64,000 nucleotides of DNA from Aneurinibacillus uraniidurans (GTDB taxonomy: Bacteria > Bacillota > Bacilli > Aneurinibacillales > Aneurinibacillaceae), in contig NZ_CP116902.1 in assembly GCF_028471905.1 (NCBI RefSeq), positions 3,369,001-3,433,000 on the forward strand, read 5' to 3'. Every line of letters begins with the position of its first letter. Within the stretch, counting starts at the first letter, position 1. Shown in pieces: positions 1-7,668 of this stretch. The notes beneath the pieces were generated by a model, which saw only the letters and a list, made by a program, of their open reading frames with translations, was not told where the DNA came from and made no database searches. The translations under genes and the position numbers were made by a program.

Positions 1-2
1 AC

Positions 3-1103
3 CAGGCCGGAAATACAGAAAAACCGCAAACTGTCGAGGTAAAGATTGATAAAATGGCTCCTGTTACTACTTCTAATGCTCCTACAGCGTGGAGTAAGGA
101 CGATGTAACAGTTTCTCTAACCGCAACAGATACAGAGAGTGGTGTAGCCAAAACATTCTACTCGATTAATGGCTCTGAGTATAAGGAAGGGACATCCTTT
201 ACGGTAAGCGGAGATGGAACTAACAAAATCTCCTATTATTCAATAGACCAAACTGGAAATACGGAAAAACCGCAAACTATCGAGGTAAAGATTGATAAAA
301 CCGCTCCTGTTACTACTTCTGATGCTCCTACAACATGGAGTAAGGACAATGTAACAGTTTCTCTAACTGCAACAGATACACAGAGTGGTATATCTAAGAC
401 ATTCTACTCGATTAATGGCTCTGAATATAAGGAAGGGACATCCTTTACAGTAGATAAAGAAGGGATTACCCAAATTTCCTACTATTCAGTTGACCAGACT
501 GGAAACATTGAAAAGCCTCAAAATGCTGAGGTAAAAATTGACCGTACAGCTCCAATTGTCACAATGGATGTAAATAAGGAAATCAAGCTTGGCACTAGTC
601 TGTTACTAGAATACACAGCAAAAGATGACCAATCAGGTATTGCTTCTGAAAAGATGGTTGTCACCGATCCAACTGGGACATCTAGTACCGTAATGAACGG
701 TAGCTCTATTACGATTAATAAACAGGGTGTCTATAATGTTTCGGTAACGGTAACTAATGCTGCAGGCCTTAGCACTACAATTCAAAGAAAGTTTTCCGTA
801 TACATTCCTGCCACAATTGAAGTTACACCTAAAATTGTAAAAGGAAATAGTGGAGTGTTCACAGTCCGTGTTGATCTTCCTTCAGGCTATAGCACTCAAG
901 GCTTTGATTTAAATACAGCAGAACTTAATGGTGTGAAAGCATTATCTTCGAATAATGGATACTACAATCAGGCAAAACTTGGCCAGTTTAAGTTTGAACG
1001 TTCCGATTTTACCTGGTCTACACCTGAAGTTGCTGTTGAGTTCCGTGGTTATGTAAATGGAGCTTTAGTAGTTGGGCAAACCATGGTTAAAGTACAAAAG
1101 TAA
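3..1103 (+). CDS. Repeat-rich secreted/surface protein with OmpL47-like domains (5' end outside window)
   Basis: The reading frame is open to the left edge, so the N-terminus lies upstream; the ATG at 54 is only an internal methionine. What is visible is two and a half copies of an approximately 82-residue beta-rich module with signatures TFYSINGSEYKEG, ISYYS-DQTGN-EKPQ and V-IDRTAP. This pattern is known from OmpL47-type beta-barrel/Ig-like domains of Firmicute surface proteins. The modules repeat every 246 bp (54, 300, 546), and the first two are nearly identical in DNA. A more diverged Ig-like domain and a C-terminal beta domain follow, ending at a TAA just before a terminator. There is no LPXTG anchor or membrane segment at the C-terminus, so the protein is probably secreted or held to the wall by upstream domains. 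The substrate or role cannot be told from this fragment. Confidence 0.8.
   Translation, partial: QAGNTEKPQTVEVKIDKMAPVTTSNAPTAWSKDDVTVSLTATDTESGVAKTFYSINGSEYKEGTSFTVSGDGTNKISYYSIDQTGNTEKPQTIEVKIDKTAPVTTSDAPTTWSKDNVTVSLTATDTQSGISKTFYSINGSEYKEGTSFTVDKEGITQISYYSVDQTGNIEKPQNAEVKIDRTAPIVTMDVNKEIKLGTSLLLEYTAKDDQSGIASEKMVVTDPTGTSSTVMNGSSITINKQGVYNVSVTVTNAAGLSTTIQRKFSVYIPATIEVTPKIVKGNSGVFTVRVDLPSGYSTQGFDLNTAELNGVKALSSNNGYYNQAKLGQFKFERSDFTWSTPEVAVEFRGYVNGALVVGQTMVKVQK
54..545 (+). repeat. Tandem 246-bp coding repeat
   Basis: Two in-frame units, 54-299 and 300-545, encode successive OmpL47-like modules. They share long stretches of DNA sequence, especially their first 150 bases. A third, diverged module starts at 546. 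The near identity at DNA level indicates recent unequal duplication, so repeat number may vary between strains. Confidence 0.85.
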
Positions 1104-1130
1104 GATATAACCAAACATAAGTAAGTGCAA

Positions 1131-1168
1131 AAAGGCCATTGGAAAACTTCATTCCAATGGCCTTTTGT
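1131..1168 (+). terminator. Intrinsic terminator of the repeat-rich surface protein
   Basis: A perfect 14-bp stem (arms 1131-1144 and 1152-1165) with a 7-base loop is followed by a short T-rich stretch. It lies 27 bases after the stop codon. The A-run on the left arm would also allow weak termination on the other strand. Confidence 0.85.
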
Positions 1169-1206
1169 GTTCATTTCTAATGTACAAAACAGATAAACGA
1201 TTACAA

Positions 1207-1253
1207 CCAATCTGGCTTTTTTCGATTTTTTACTCTCATTTTTTCTGTCAGAA
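1207..1253. repeat. 47-bp direct repeat, copy 1
   Basis: This 47-bp pyrimidine-rich sequence recurs at 2207-2253 with only two C/T differences, exactly 1000 bp away. The two copies flank the small minus-strand ORF and the DUF2569 gene. The origin is unknown; it could mark the ends of a duplicated or inserted segment. Confidence 0.8.
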
Positions 1254-1270
1254 TATGGTCAGTGGTCAAA

Positions 1271-1296
1271 ACAAAAAGCCCGGTTAGCTCCGTGCT
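1271..1296 (-). terminator. Probable intrinsic terminator of the 32-aa minus-strand ORF
   Basis: On the minus strand, AGCACGG and CCGGGCT pair with one mismatch around a 6-base loop and are followed by TTTTTGTTTT. It lies about 75 bases after the stop of the microprotein at 1369-1467, which supports real minus-strand transcription there. Confidence 0.5.
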
Positions 1297-1368
1297 CTTC
1301 TTAATTCCTGTGTCATAAAGGTAAGCGTTACATCTAGATCCACAATCAAGTAATTAAAATGAATTATA

Positions 1369-1467
1369 TCATTTCCCGAAATATTCACTTGTTACAATAT
1401 ACGTAGCCATACCTACTATAACCATGACTATAATAGCGGAAATAATGCCTATTATTTTTTTTATCAT
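1369..1467 (-). CDS. Hypothetical 32-aa single-pass membrane microprotein
   Basis: A minus-strand ORF starts at an ATG (1467) just after a GGAGGG ribosome site (1471-1476; the 3-4 base spacing is short). It reads MIKKIIGIISAIIVMVIVG and ends ...TSEYFGK. The lysines at positions 3-4 followed by about 20 hydrophobic residues indicate one membrane helix, probably N-in. A terminator-like hairpin follows at 1271-1296. I recognise no family. It could be a small regulatory or toxin-like membrane peptide, but no antitoxin RNA is evident. It could also be a chance ORF in AT-rich DNA. Confidence 0.4.
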   Translation of the reverse strand: MIKKIIGIISAIIVMVIVGMATYIVTSEYFGK

Positions 1468-1520
1468 ATACCCTCCATTATTTGGTTTATTTTTTTACAA
1501 ATATATACTAAAATAGCGTT

Positions 1521-1571
1521 AAAGTCCATAAAATTACAAATTTAGTATATAAGTTTAATTTTATGGACTTT
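1521..1571. promoter_or_regulatory. 15-bp perfect inverted repeat upstream of the DUF2569 gene
   Basis: Arms 1521-1535 (AAAGTCCATAAAATT) and 1557-1571 are exact reverse complements separated by 21 bases. The right arm ends 37 bases before the ATG of the DUF2569 gene. It may be an operator or a leader hairpin controlling access to the ribosome site. There is no T-run after it, so it is not a standard terminator. Confidence 0.5.
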
Positions 1572-1608
1572 ATATACTGCAAACAAAATAAGGGAGGATT
1601 TTAGTATT

Positions 1609-2166
1609 ATGGAGCAGCAAACAGACAAAAACGCTAATATATCTGTAAGCAACTCTTTTATAAGTACAGAAAAGTATAAATCAATAGGTGGATGGTTAAT
1701 TTTATTTGTTACAAGCTTGATCATAACTTTTATCATAATGCTCTTTGTTATTATTAATGAGTTATTACCAGTATTTTTAGATAAGCAACGTTCTATTTTA
1801 ATAACTCCCGGTTCACAATTATATGATCCATTATTCACTCGCATAACATACATAGAATTATTTATGAGCATAATAATTTCCATATCTGCTATCATTCTAT
1901 TAGTCTTTTTGTTTCAAAAAAGAAAATTCGTTCCGAAAATCGCTATAATTTATATCGTATTCTCCTCAGCCTATGCAATCGTAGATTTAGCAATGTATAT
2001 TTCATTAATCAATCACTTCAAGGATATCGGTATTAACCTAAACCTGGATGCTAATGAAATAAGAGAGAAGGTATCAGGATCATTAATAAGCGCAATAGTA
2101 TACCCTGTGGTCTGGGTGCCGTATTTCTTAAAGTCCAAGAGAGTAAAACATACCTTTATTCGATAA
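1609..2166 (+). CDS. DUF2569 family membrane protein
   Basis: The protein has 185 residues and four predicted membrane helices (about 27-50, 86-107, 112-132 and 153-172). The diagnostic DUF2569 features are visible: the entry motif SIGGWLILF at the first helix and the C-terminal WVPYFLKSKRVKHTF. Members are small integral membrane proteins of unknown function, often next to surface or stress genes. The start is ATG 1609 with AGGGAGG at 1591-1597. A long inverted repeat sits immediately upstream. The gene is AT-richer than the housekeeping genes downstream and lies between two copies of a 47-bp direct repeat, which suggests an accessory segment. Confidence 0.8.
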   Translation: MEQQTDKNANISVSNSFISTEKYKSIGGWLILFVTSLIITFIIMLFVIINELLPVFLDKQRSILITPGSQLYDPLFTRITYIELFMSIIISISAIILLVFLFQKRKFVPKIAIIYIVFSSAYAIVDLAMYISLINHFKDIGINLNLDANEIREKVSGSLISAIVYPVVWVPYFLKSKRVKHTFIR

Positions 2167-2206
2167 AAATTCAAATTAATTTCGCCAAACAAAAAATCCC
2201 CACCAC

Positions 2207-2253
2207 CCAATCCGGCTTTTTTCGATTTTTTATTCTCATTTTTTCTGTCAGAA
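2207..2253. repeat. 47-bp direct repeat, copy 2
   Basis: It matches 1207-1253 at 45 of 47 positions, with an exact 1000-bp offset. It lies between the DUF2569 stop codon and the terminator of rlmD. Confidence 0.8.
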
Positions 2254-2281
2254 CTTTATTTTTTTCGTAATAATGTTTTGA

Positions 2282-2330
2282 TAAAAAACAGGGGAAAAGG
2301 CTTGATATGACTCGTTTTCGCCCTTTCCCC
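2282..2330 (-). terminator. Intrinsic terminator of rlmD
   Basis: Read on the minus strand, GGGGAAAGGGC (2330-2320) pairs with GCCTTTTCCCC (2301-2291) using one G-U pair, followed by TGTTTTTTAT. It lies 43 bases after the rlmD stop. On the plus strand the same stem has an A-C mismatch but is followed by a T-rich run, so it may also act weakly for the DUF2569 gene. Confidence 0.85.
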
Positions 2331-2372
2331 TCTTTCTTTTATCCTTGCCAAAAGCAGAACTTTATTTATTGG

Positions 2373-3785
2373 TTACACACATTTTATGAGTAGCGCGACA
2401 CTCTCGACGTGCACCGTATGCGGGAACATATCCACCGGCTGCACTTCAACCGTCTTATATCCGCCACCCTCCAGAAAACGAAGATCACGGGCCAGCGTCG
2501 ATGGATTACACGACACATACACCACACGGTCCGGCTTCATATCCAGAATCGTCTGCAACAACGCTTCATCACAGCCCTTGCGCGGCGGATCAACCACCAT
2601 CACATCCGCCCGGTTCCCTTCCTCATACCACGCAGGAATCACAACCTCCGCTTCACCAACCGCAAACGTCGCATTCTCAATTCCGTTCAACCGTGCATTC
2701 CGCTTTGCATCCTCAATCGCATCCGGCACAATCTCCACGCCGAACACCTGCTTCGCCTTCTGCGCCAAAAACAACGAGATCGTTCCGATGCCGCAGTACG
2801 CGTCAATCACATTCTCTTCTCCCGTCAGCGCCGCATACTCCAACGCCTTCCCATACAAACGCTCCGTCTGCACCGGATTCACCTGATAGAAAGAACGAGC
2901 CGAGATCGCAAATGTAATGTCCCCAATCGTATCGTAGATATATTCTTCACCCCATAAAACCCGGGTAACCTCACCAAAAATCACATTCGTCCGCTTCGTA
3001 TTCACATTCTGTACAATGCTTTTCACACCCGGCACCGCCTGCGCTAACTCTGCAACCAACGCATCCTGATTCAGAATCTTGTCCCCATTTGTGACCAATA
3101 CAATCATCACATCGCCAGTCGCAAAGCCAACTTTTGTGACGACATGGCGCAAAAGACCTGTGTGCGTTTCCTCCTGGTAAGCACGAACACCGTGCTTCCA
3201 GGCGATCTCCTTCACGCGAGCAATTACATCATCGCCAGTTTCATGTTGGATCAGACAGGCTTCCATATCGATGATTTCATGCGAACGAGCAGCGTAGAAA
3301 CCGCCAATTAAGCCGCCCGCTTCTTCACCAATAGGCACCTGAGCTTTATTTCGGTAGCGCCATGGGTTTTCCATCCCGATTGTCGGATGGACCGGTACAC
3401 CTTCGATTTTTCCGATACGACGCAGGTTGTCTTCCACAAGCTTGCGCTTGAATTCGAGCTGAGCCGTATACTCCATGTGCTGAATGCCGCAGCCACCGCA
3501 GCGAACGTACAACGGACAAGGCGGTTCCATACGAGCAGAAGACGGCTCGATAATCTCAAGTATGCGAGCGTAGCCGAACTGCTTTTTTAGCTTTGTAGCA
3601 CGAACGCGAACGCGTTCTCCTGCAAGTGCACCCGGCACGAACAACGTGTAGCCTTCGTAGCGGCCCACACCATTTCCTTCATGCGAGATGTCTTCAATCG
3701 TAATTTCTACTGTTTCATTTTTCGTAAGTGGCAGGCCGGATAGATCGGCTGTCGGCTGCCTGCGCTGTTTTTTTCTCAAAATCAT
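2373..3785 (-). CDS. rlmD: 23S rRNA (uracil-5-)-methyltransferase, RlmD/RlmCD type
   Basis: The enzyme uses SAM to methylate C5 of a uracil in 23S rRNA. A TRAM RNA-binding domain covers about residues 22-80. Four cysteines for a 4Fe-4S cluster are at C90, C96, C99 and C177. A C-terminal methyltransferase domain carries DPPRKGCD and the catalytic cysteine in [11 protein letters not shown] (C426). Its position next to dgkB matches B. subtilis yefA (rlmCD), whose enzyme modifies two uracils. The ATG at 3785 is only a few bases from AGGTGG, so the in-frame TTG at 3779, spaced 6 bases from that site, is the more likely true start (468 aa). Confidence 0.92.
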   Translation of the reverse strand: MILRKKQRRQPTADLSGLPLTKNETVEITIEDISHEGNGVGRYEGYTLFVPGALAGERVRVRATKLKKQFGYARILEIIEPSSARMEPPCPLYVRCGGCGIQHMEYTAQLEFKRKLVEDNLRRIGKIEGVPVHPTIGMENPWRYRNKAQVPIGEEAGGLIGGFYAARSHEIIDMEACLIQHETGDDVIARVKEIAWKHGVRAYQEETHTGLLRHVVTKVGFATGDVMIVLVTNGDKILNQDALVAELAQAVPGVKSIVQNVNTKRTNVIFGEVTRVLWGEEYIYDTIGDITFAISARSFYQVNPVQTERLYGKALEYAALTGEENVIDAYCGIGTISLFLAQKAKQVFGVEIVPDAIEDAKRNARLNGIENATFAVGEAEVVIPAWYEEGNRADVMVVDPPRKGCDEALLQTILDMKPDRVVYVSCNPSTLARDLRFLEGGGYKTVEVQPVDMFPHTVHVESVALLIKCV

Positions 3786-3806
3786 CCACCTATATTCTAT
3801 ACGTAA

Positions 3807-4685
3807 TTAACGAATAAGCTTGATATGTCGCGGCAGTGTTGTAAACGTACACGGAAGCGTGCCCCCGAACTCTCCATCGAGATTCAGCTTCACCTTCTCA
3901 TTAGAAATCGCGACAAGCTTCCGGGTCTGGAAATATTCAACCTTCGAATCATTCACATGCTCACCCTTTAACGCCAGCGTAGCGATGCGGATGAAATCCG
4001 GAAGCGATGTTTTCTTCAACACAATGCAGTCAAGCAGACCGTCGTCCATTTTTGCATTCGGGGCAATTTTTTCGAAGCCGCCGATTGAGTTACTGTTAGC
4101 AATGAGAAACAGCATAATCTCATCATCAATTACCCGATCATCTGCTTCTAAGCGGACGTGCATAGGAGAGAGAAAAGCCAGCTTCTCAATGCCCTTCATA
4201 TAATAAGCGAGTTGACCAAGCAGTGTTTTCAGCTTGCTAGGTACTTCGTATGTGAGCGTTGTCAACGCACCGCCGCCCGCAATATTAATGAAGTAACGAT
4301 TGTTAATTTTGCCAACGTCGATTGGAATCGGTGTTCCATTTGCAATGACTTCTACCGCCTTTGGAATGCTGCGCGGCAGGCCAAGCGCACGAGCAAAATC
4401 ATTCGTCGTTCCTGCCGGAATAATGCCAAGTGCCGGACGGTATTTCTGTTCCGCAATCCCGTTCACCACTTCATATACCGTTCCATCTCCTCCGGCTGCA
4501 ATCACAAGGTCAAAGCGCCGCTCGACCGCCATACGTGCCGCAAGCGTCGCATCGCCCGCCCCTTTCGTCGCATGACAAGAGGTTTCATAGCCGCTCTGCT
4601 CCAGTGTATCGAGTAATCTTGGAATCCACTTTTTCACTTCTTCCCGTCCGGAAGACGGATTATAAATTAAACGTGCACGTTTCAC
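3807..4685 (-). CDS. dgkB: Diacylglycerol kinase DgkB
   Basis: This soluble lipid kinase phosphorylates diacylglycerol from lipoteichoic acid synthesis so that it can re-enter phospholipid synthesis. The 292-residue protein carries the DAGK catalytic domain: NPSSGRE near the N-terminus, the nucleotide loop GGDGTVYEVVNG and GTTNDFARAL. The LDGE motif near the C-terminus fits the beta-sandwich domain of the DgkB/YegS fold. The start is GTG 4685, six bases after AGGGTGG. It is followed 21 bases later by rlmD, so the two are probably co-transcribed, as in B. subtilis (yerQ-yefA). An alternative is a related YegS-like lipid kinase, but synteny favours DgkB. Confidence 0.9.
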   Translation of the reverse strand: MKRARLIYNPSSGREEVKKWIPRLLDTLEQSGYETSCHATKGAGDATLAARMAVERRFDLVIAAGGDGTVYEVVNGIAEQKYRPALGIIPAGTTNDFARALGLPRSIPKAVEVIANGTPIPIDVGKINNRYFINIAGGGALTTLTYEVPSKLKTLLGQLAYYMKGIEKLAFLSPMHVRLEADDRVIDDEIMLFLIANSNSIGGFEKIAPNAKMDDGLLDCIVLKKTSLPDFIRIATLALKGEHVNDSKVEYFQTRKLVAISNEKVKLNLDGEFGGTLPCTFTTLPRHIKLIR

Positions 4686-4748
4686 ATCCAGCCACCCTAT
4701 TTCCCCATAAACTTAACTATTCCTTTACAAAGATTACCCTAATTCAAG

Positions 4749-4777
4749 GAAAAAAGAAAGCCGCCTGTTATGAGGCG
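4749..4777 (-). terminator. Intrinsic terminator of the glcDF operon
   Basis: On the minus strand CGCCT and AGGCG pair around a 6-base loop and are followed by GGCTTTCTTTTTT. The hairpin abuts the glcF stop codon. Confidence 0.7.
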
Positions 4778-4779
4778 AC

Positions 4780-6144
4780 TTACAAGGCACGATCAAGCAA
4801 ATCCATAATGTGAATCGCCTCCATCTCATTCTGCATGCCAGCTCGAATGATGCCTTGCTTCATCTGAAGCAGACAACCTGGATTGGACGTTACGATAAGG
4901 TGCGCTTTCGTTTGCTTGACATTTTTCATCTTGTCATCAAGAATACGCATCGACATATCGAAGTTTGTGATGTTATAGATCCCTGCCGAACCGCAGCAGC
5001 TATCAGCATTTATCATCTCGATGTATTCCACACCCGGAATACTGCGGATAAGCTGGCGTGGCTGATTGCGAACGCCTTGGCCGTGTGCTAAATGGCACGA
5101 ATCTTGATACGTTACGCGAACATCAAAGGAATTCTTGAATTCAATCTGCGGCAGTTCAGCCAGCAGTTCATTTGCATCGCGCGTTTTGGCGACAAATGCC
5201 AGCGCACGCTCTTTCCACTCCAGATCATCGTGGAACCAGTGATGATACTCCTTAAGTGCGGCTCCACAGCCACCAGCGTTGTTGACGATGAAGTCAACAT
5301 TTGCTTTCTCGAATGCCTCGATGTTACGTTTCGCAAGCTCAACTGCTCCGTCTTTTTCTCCGGAGTGCGCGTGCAGCGCCCCGCAGCATGCCTGATCCTC
5401 GACAAAGATCACTTCACAGCCGGCTTTCGCAAGCACACGGGAGGTCGCCTGATTCGTTTCATAAAACATCACGTCCATAATACAGCCTTTAAACATGCCG
5501 ATGCGGAGCTTAGCTGTTTGATCGGTCGGTTTTACGATTTTTTGACGCTTTTTGCGCTCAGCTGGGGACGCTACTTTTTCTACGGCTTTCTGCATTTCTG
5601 CCATTGGACGTGGCAATACATTCACAAGTCCGGTTTTATCTGCTAATGTTTGCAGGCCAGCTGCCTGTGCTGCCCAAAGTGCCGTACCAAGTGTATCAAT
5701 CCGCTTTGGATGCTTGAAGATCTTATTAAAAACAATGTCACGGATAAATGGCGATTTGCTTCGCTCTTTTTTGTTCGTTTCTACCACTTCACGTGCGGTT
5801 TCCACGAGGCTGCCGTATGGCACACCTGCTGGACAGGCCGTCTCACAGGCGCGGCAGCCGAGGCACAAATACATGTTGTTCTCAAACTCTTGATCGACCT
5901 GTAGCGCTTCCTGGGCTACGCCTTTCATGAGAGCGATTCGACCACGCGGGCTTGCCACCTCTTTACCTGTCTGCCGGTACGTCGGACAGGATGGAAGGCA
6001 GAAGCCGCACTGCATGCAGTTCATAATTTCGTTCGTGTCAAACTTGTTCAGCAGGGATACACTGGCAGTGGAGCAGTCTGGATTATTTGTCTGCTTGTTC
6101 ATTTCCATGCGCATGTTCTCTCGTTTGTCCACATCCACAGCCAT
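4780..6144 (-). CDS. glcF: Glycolate oxidase iron-sulfur subunit
   Basis: This electron-transfer partner of the FAD subunit GlcD takes part in oxidation of glycolate or a related 2-hydroxy acid at the membrane. Two 4Fe-4S ferredoxin motifs are visible (C43, C46, C49, C53 and C94, C97, C100, C104). Two CCG cysteine-rich domains follow, around the CCGALHAHSG and CCGSAGIYN motifs. The protein has 454 residues. The ATG at 6144 has AGGGTGG about 10 bases upstream inside glcD, giving a 62-bp overlap that points to translational coupling. Later methionines (residues 11, 13, 15) cannot be excluded as the start. The specific substrate (glycolate, lactate or another 2-hydroxy acid) cannot be decided from sequence. 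Confidence 0.88.
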   Translation of the reverse strand: MAVDVDKRENMRMEMNKQTNNPDCSTASVSLLNKFDTNEIMNCMQCGFCLPSCPTYRQTGKEVASPRGRIALMKGVAQEALQVDQEFENNMYLCLGCRACETACPAGVPYGSLVETAREVVETNKKERSKSPFIRDIVFNKIFKHPKRIDTLGTALWAAQAAGLQTLADKTGLVNVLPRPMAEMQKAVEKVASPAERKKRQKIVKPTDQTAKLRIGMFKGCIMDVMFYETNQATSRVLAKAGCEVIFVEDQACCGALHAHSGEKDGAVELAKRNIEAFEKANVDFIVNNAGGCGAALKEYHHWFHDDLEWKERALAFVAKTRDANELLAELPQIEFKNSFDVRVTYQDSCHLAHGQGVRNQPRQLIRSIPGVEYIEMINADSCCGSAGIYNITNFDMSMRILDDKMKNVKQTKAHLIVTSNPGCLLQMKQGIIRAGMQNEMEAIHIMDLLDRAL

Positions 6145-7549
6145 GATTCACGACCACCCTTCTTCTTGAGCTTTTCGCAAAAATTTTGCCAGGGTTCATA
6201 ATTCCGTACGGGTCAAACGCTTCTTTAATTCGTCGCATGATGTCCATGCCAACTGGACCAACTTTTAGATCAAGGTAATCGGCTTTTGCCATACCAACAC
6301 CGTGTTCGCCTGTAATGGTGCCGCCGAGCTTGATTGCTGCATGGAAAATCTCTTCGAATGCCTGCTCCACGCGGTGGATTTCTTCCTTATCCCGTTCATC
6401 TGTCAGGCAGGTCGGGTGCAGGTTGCCATCTCCTGCATGACCAAATGTACAAATCTGCAGGTCGTATTTTTTCGCTACCAGATTAACTTGCTCCACCATC
6501 GCCGCCAGGTTGGCACGCGGTACAGTAGCATCTTCCAGAATCGTCGTCGGTTTGACGCGGGCAAGTGCCGAGAGTGCCGAACGACGCGCTGCCATCAGAC
6601 TCGCTCCTTCTTCTGCCGTCTGTGCCATCCGTACTTCTGTTGCGCCTTCTGCCCGGCAAATATCTGCCATCCGCGCAATATCGTGCTCAACCTGAAGCGA
6701 GGTTCCATCCTGTTCGATAATGAGCATGGCCTTCATGTCTAACGGCAATCCAATATGTGCGAAGTCTTCCACTACGATCATCGTCTCTTGATCAAGGAAT
6801 TCCAGCGTCGCCGGAATAATCTTGGAAGCGATAATCCGCTGTACACTTCGGGCCGCATCCGTCAGGTCATTGTAGTACGCCACCATCGTTTGTTTGGTTT
6901 CTGGAAGCGGTAACAATTTTGCAGTGATCTCCGTAATAACTGCCAGCGTTCCCTCTGATCCAACGAGCAGCTTGGTGACATCGTATCCCGCTACATCTTT
7001 CGCATTCTTACCGCCTACCCGTAAAATATCTCCATTCGGTAGAACGGCTTCCAGTCCCATAATATAATCTTTTGTTACACCGTATTTTAGGCCGCGCATA
7101 CCGCCTGCACATTCCGCGACATTCCCACCCATGGTCGAAATCCGCATACTGCCTGGGTCCGGTGGGTAAAATAGCCCCACTGCCTCTACCGCTTTATGAA
7201 CATCTGCCGTAATTACACCCGGCTCAAATGTCGCAGTCAAATTATCCTGATCAATTTCTTTAAAAGCATTTAAGCGATTCATATTGAGTACAATTCCACC
7301 TTCGACCGGTACCGTCCCACCGCACAAGTTCGTGCCAGAACCACGGGATACAATCGGAATCCGATGCTGACTGGCGACCTTCATAATCGCTGCTATTTCC
7401 TCCACGCTAGATGGAATCACTACAGCATCCGGCATTGCCTGGTAAAGCGGGGTTGCATCATACGAATACACATACAACTCATTCGGTGTATCGAGAAAAT
7501 AATCGCGACCGACAATACTCCGCAATTCATTTTTAATATTTTGATTCAT
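6083..7549 (-). CDS. glcD: Glycolate oxidase FAD-binding subunit
   Basis: FAD-dependent 2-hydroxy-acid dehydrogenase of the VAO/PCMH fold. The FAD-binding stretch contains IPIVSRGSGTNLCGG and PPDPGS, with the C-terminal FAD-oxidase domain ending in TGEHGVGMAK and MNPGKIF. The 488-residue length is slightly above the usual 470. The extra residues form a Cys/His-containing tail (NHGCGCGQ) that overlaps the glcF start region. The ribosome site AGGAGG lies 7 bases before ATG 7549. It is transcribed divergently from a FadR-type regulator that probably controls it. D-lactate dehydrogenase activity is an alternative, because the family is hard to separate by sequence. Confidence 0.88.
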   Translation of the reverse strand: MNQNIKNELRSIVGRDYFLDTPNELYVYSYDATPLYQAMPDAVVIPSSVEEIAAIMKVASQHRIPIVSRGSGTNLCGGTVPVEGGIVLNMNRLNAFKEIDQDNLTATFEPGVITADVHKAVEAVGLFYPPDPGSMRISTMGGNVAECAGGMRGLKYGVTKDYIMGLEAVLPNGDILRVGGKNAKDVAGYDVTKLLVGSEGTLAVITEITAKLLPLPETKQTMVAYYNDLTDAARSVQRIIASKIIPATLEFLDQETMIVVEDFAHIGLPLDMKAMLIIEQDGTSLQVEHDIARMADICRAEGATEVRMAQTAEEGASLMAARRSALSALARVKPTTILEDATVPRANLAAMVEQVNLVAKKYDLQICTFGHAGDGNLHPTCLTDERDKEEIHRVEQAFEEIFHAAIKLGGTITGEHGVGMAKADYLDLKVGPVGMDIMRRIKEAFDPYGIMNPGKIFAKSSRRRVVVNHGCGCGQTREHAHGNEQADK

Positions 7550-7575
7550 TCGAATCCTCCTCTCCTATTCAGCAG

Positions 7576-7585
7576 GTCATCTGAC
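7576..7585. promoter_or_regulatory. Candidate operator between glcD and its regulator
   Basis: The palindrome GTCATCTGAC (GTCA-TC-TGAC) lies between the two divergent starts, about 27 bases upstream of glcD. FadR/GntR-family regulators bind short palindromes of this kind next to their own genes. This is a position-based inference. Confidence 0.35.
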
Positions 7586-7668
7586 GAATTTGATAATAAT
7601 TTTAGCATAACGCAGAAAAATTGTGTAGAATAAAAGAAAAGAATTTAATAGAAGGGTACGAAACATTT

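Noticed and set aside
1542-1895. 117-aa minus-strand frame over the DUF2569 gene start
   Set aside because: It overlaps the DUF2569 coding sequence, whose family motifs are clear, and has no own motif; the better minus-strand candidate nearby is the 32-aa ORF.
1207-2253. CRISPR or insertion-sequence ends
   Set aside because: There are only two copies 1000 bp apart with genes between them, no spacers, no transposase and no target-site duplication.
2386-2957. Overlapping plus-strand frames within rlmD
   Set aside because: They are complementary to a well-conserved methyltransferase gene and read as low-complexity His/Ser/Pro-rich sequence.
7621-7668. TTG 7621 as start of the FadR-type regulator
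   Set aside because: It would add 16 residues before the winged helix and has no ribosome site; ATG 7669 starts directly before the domain.
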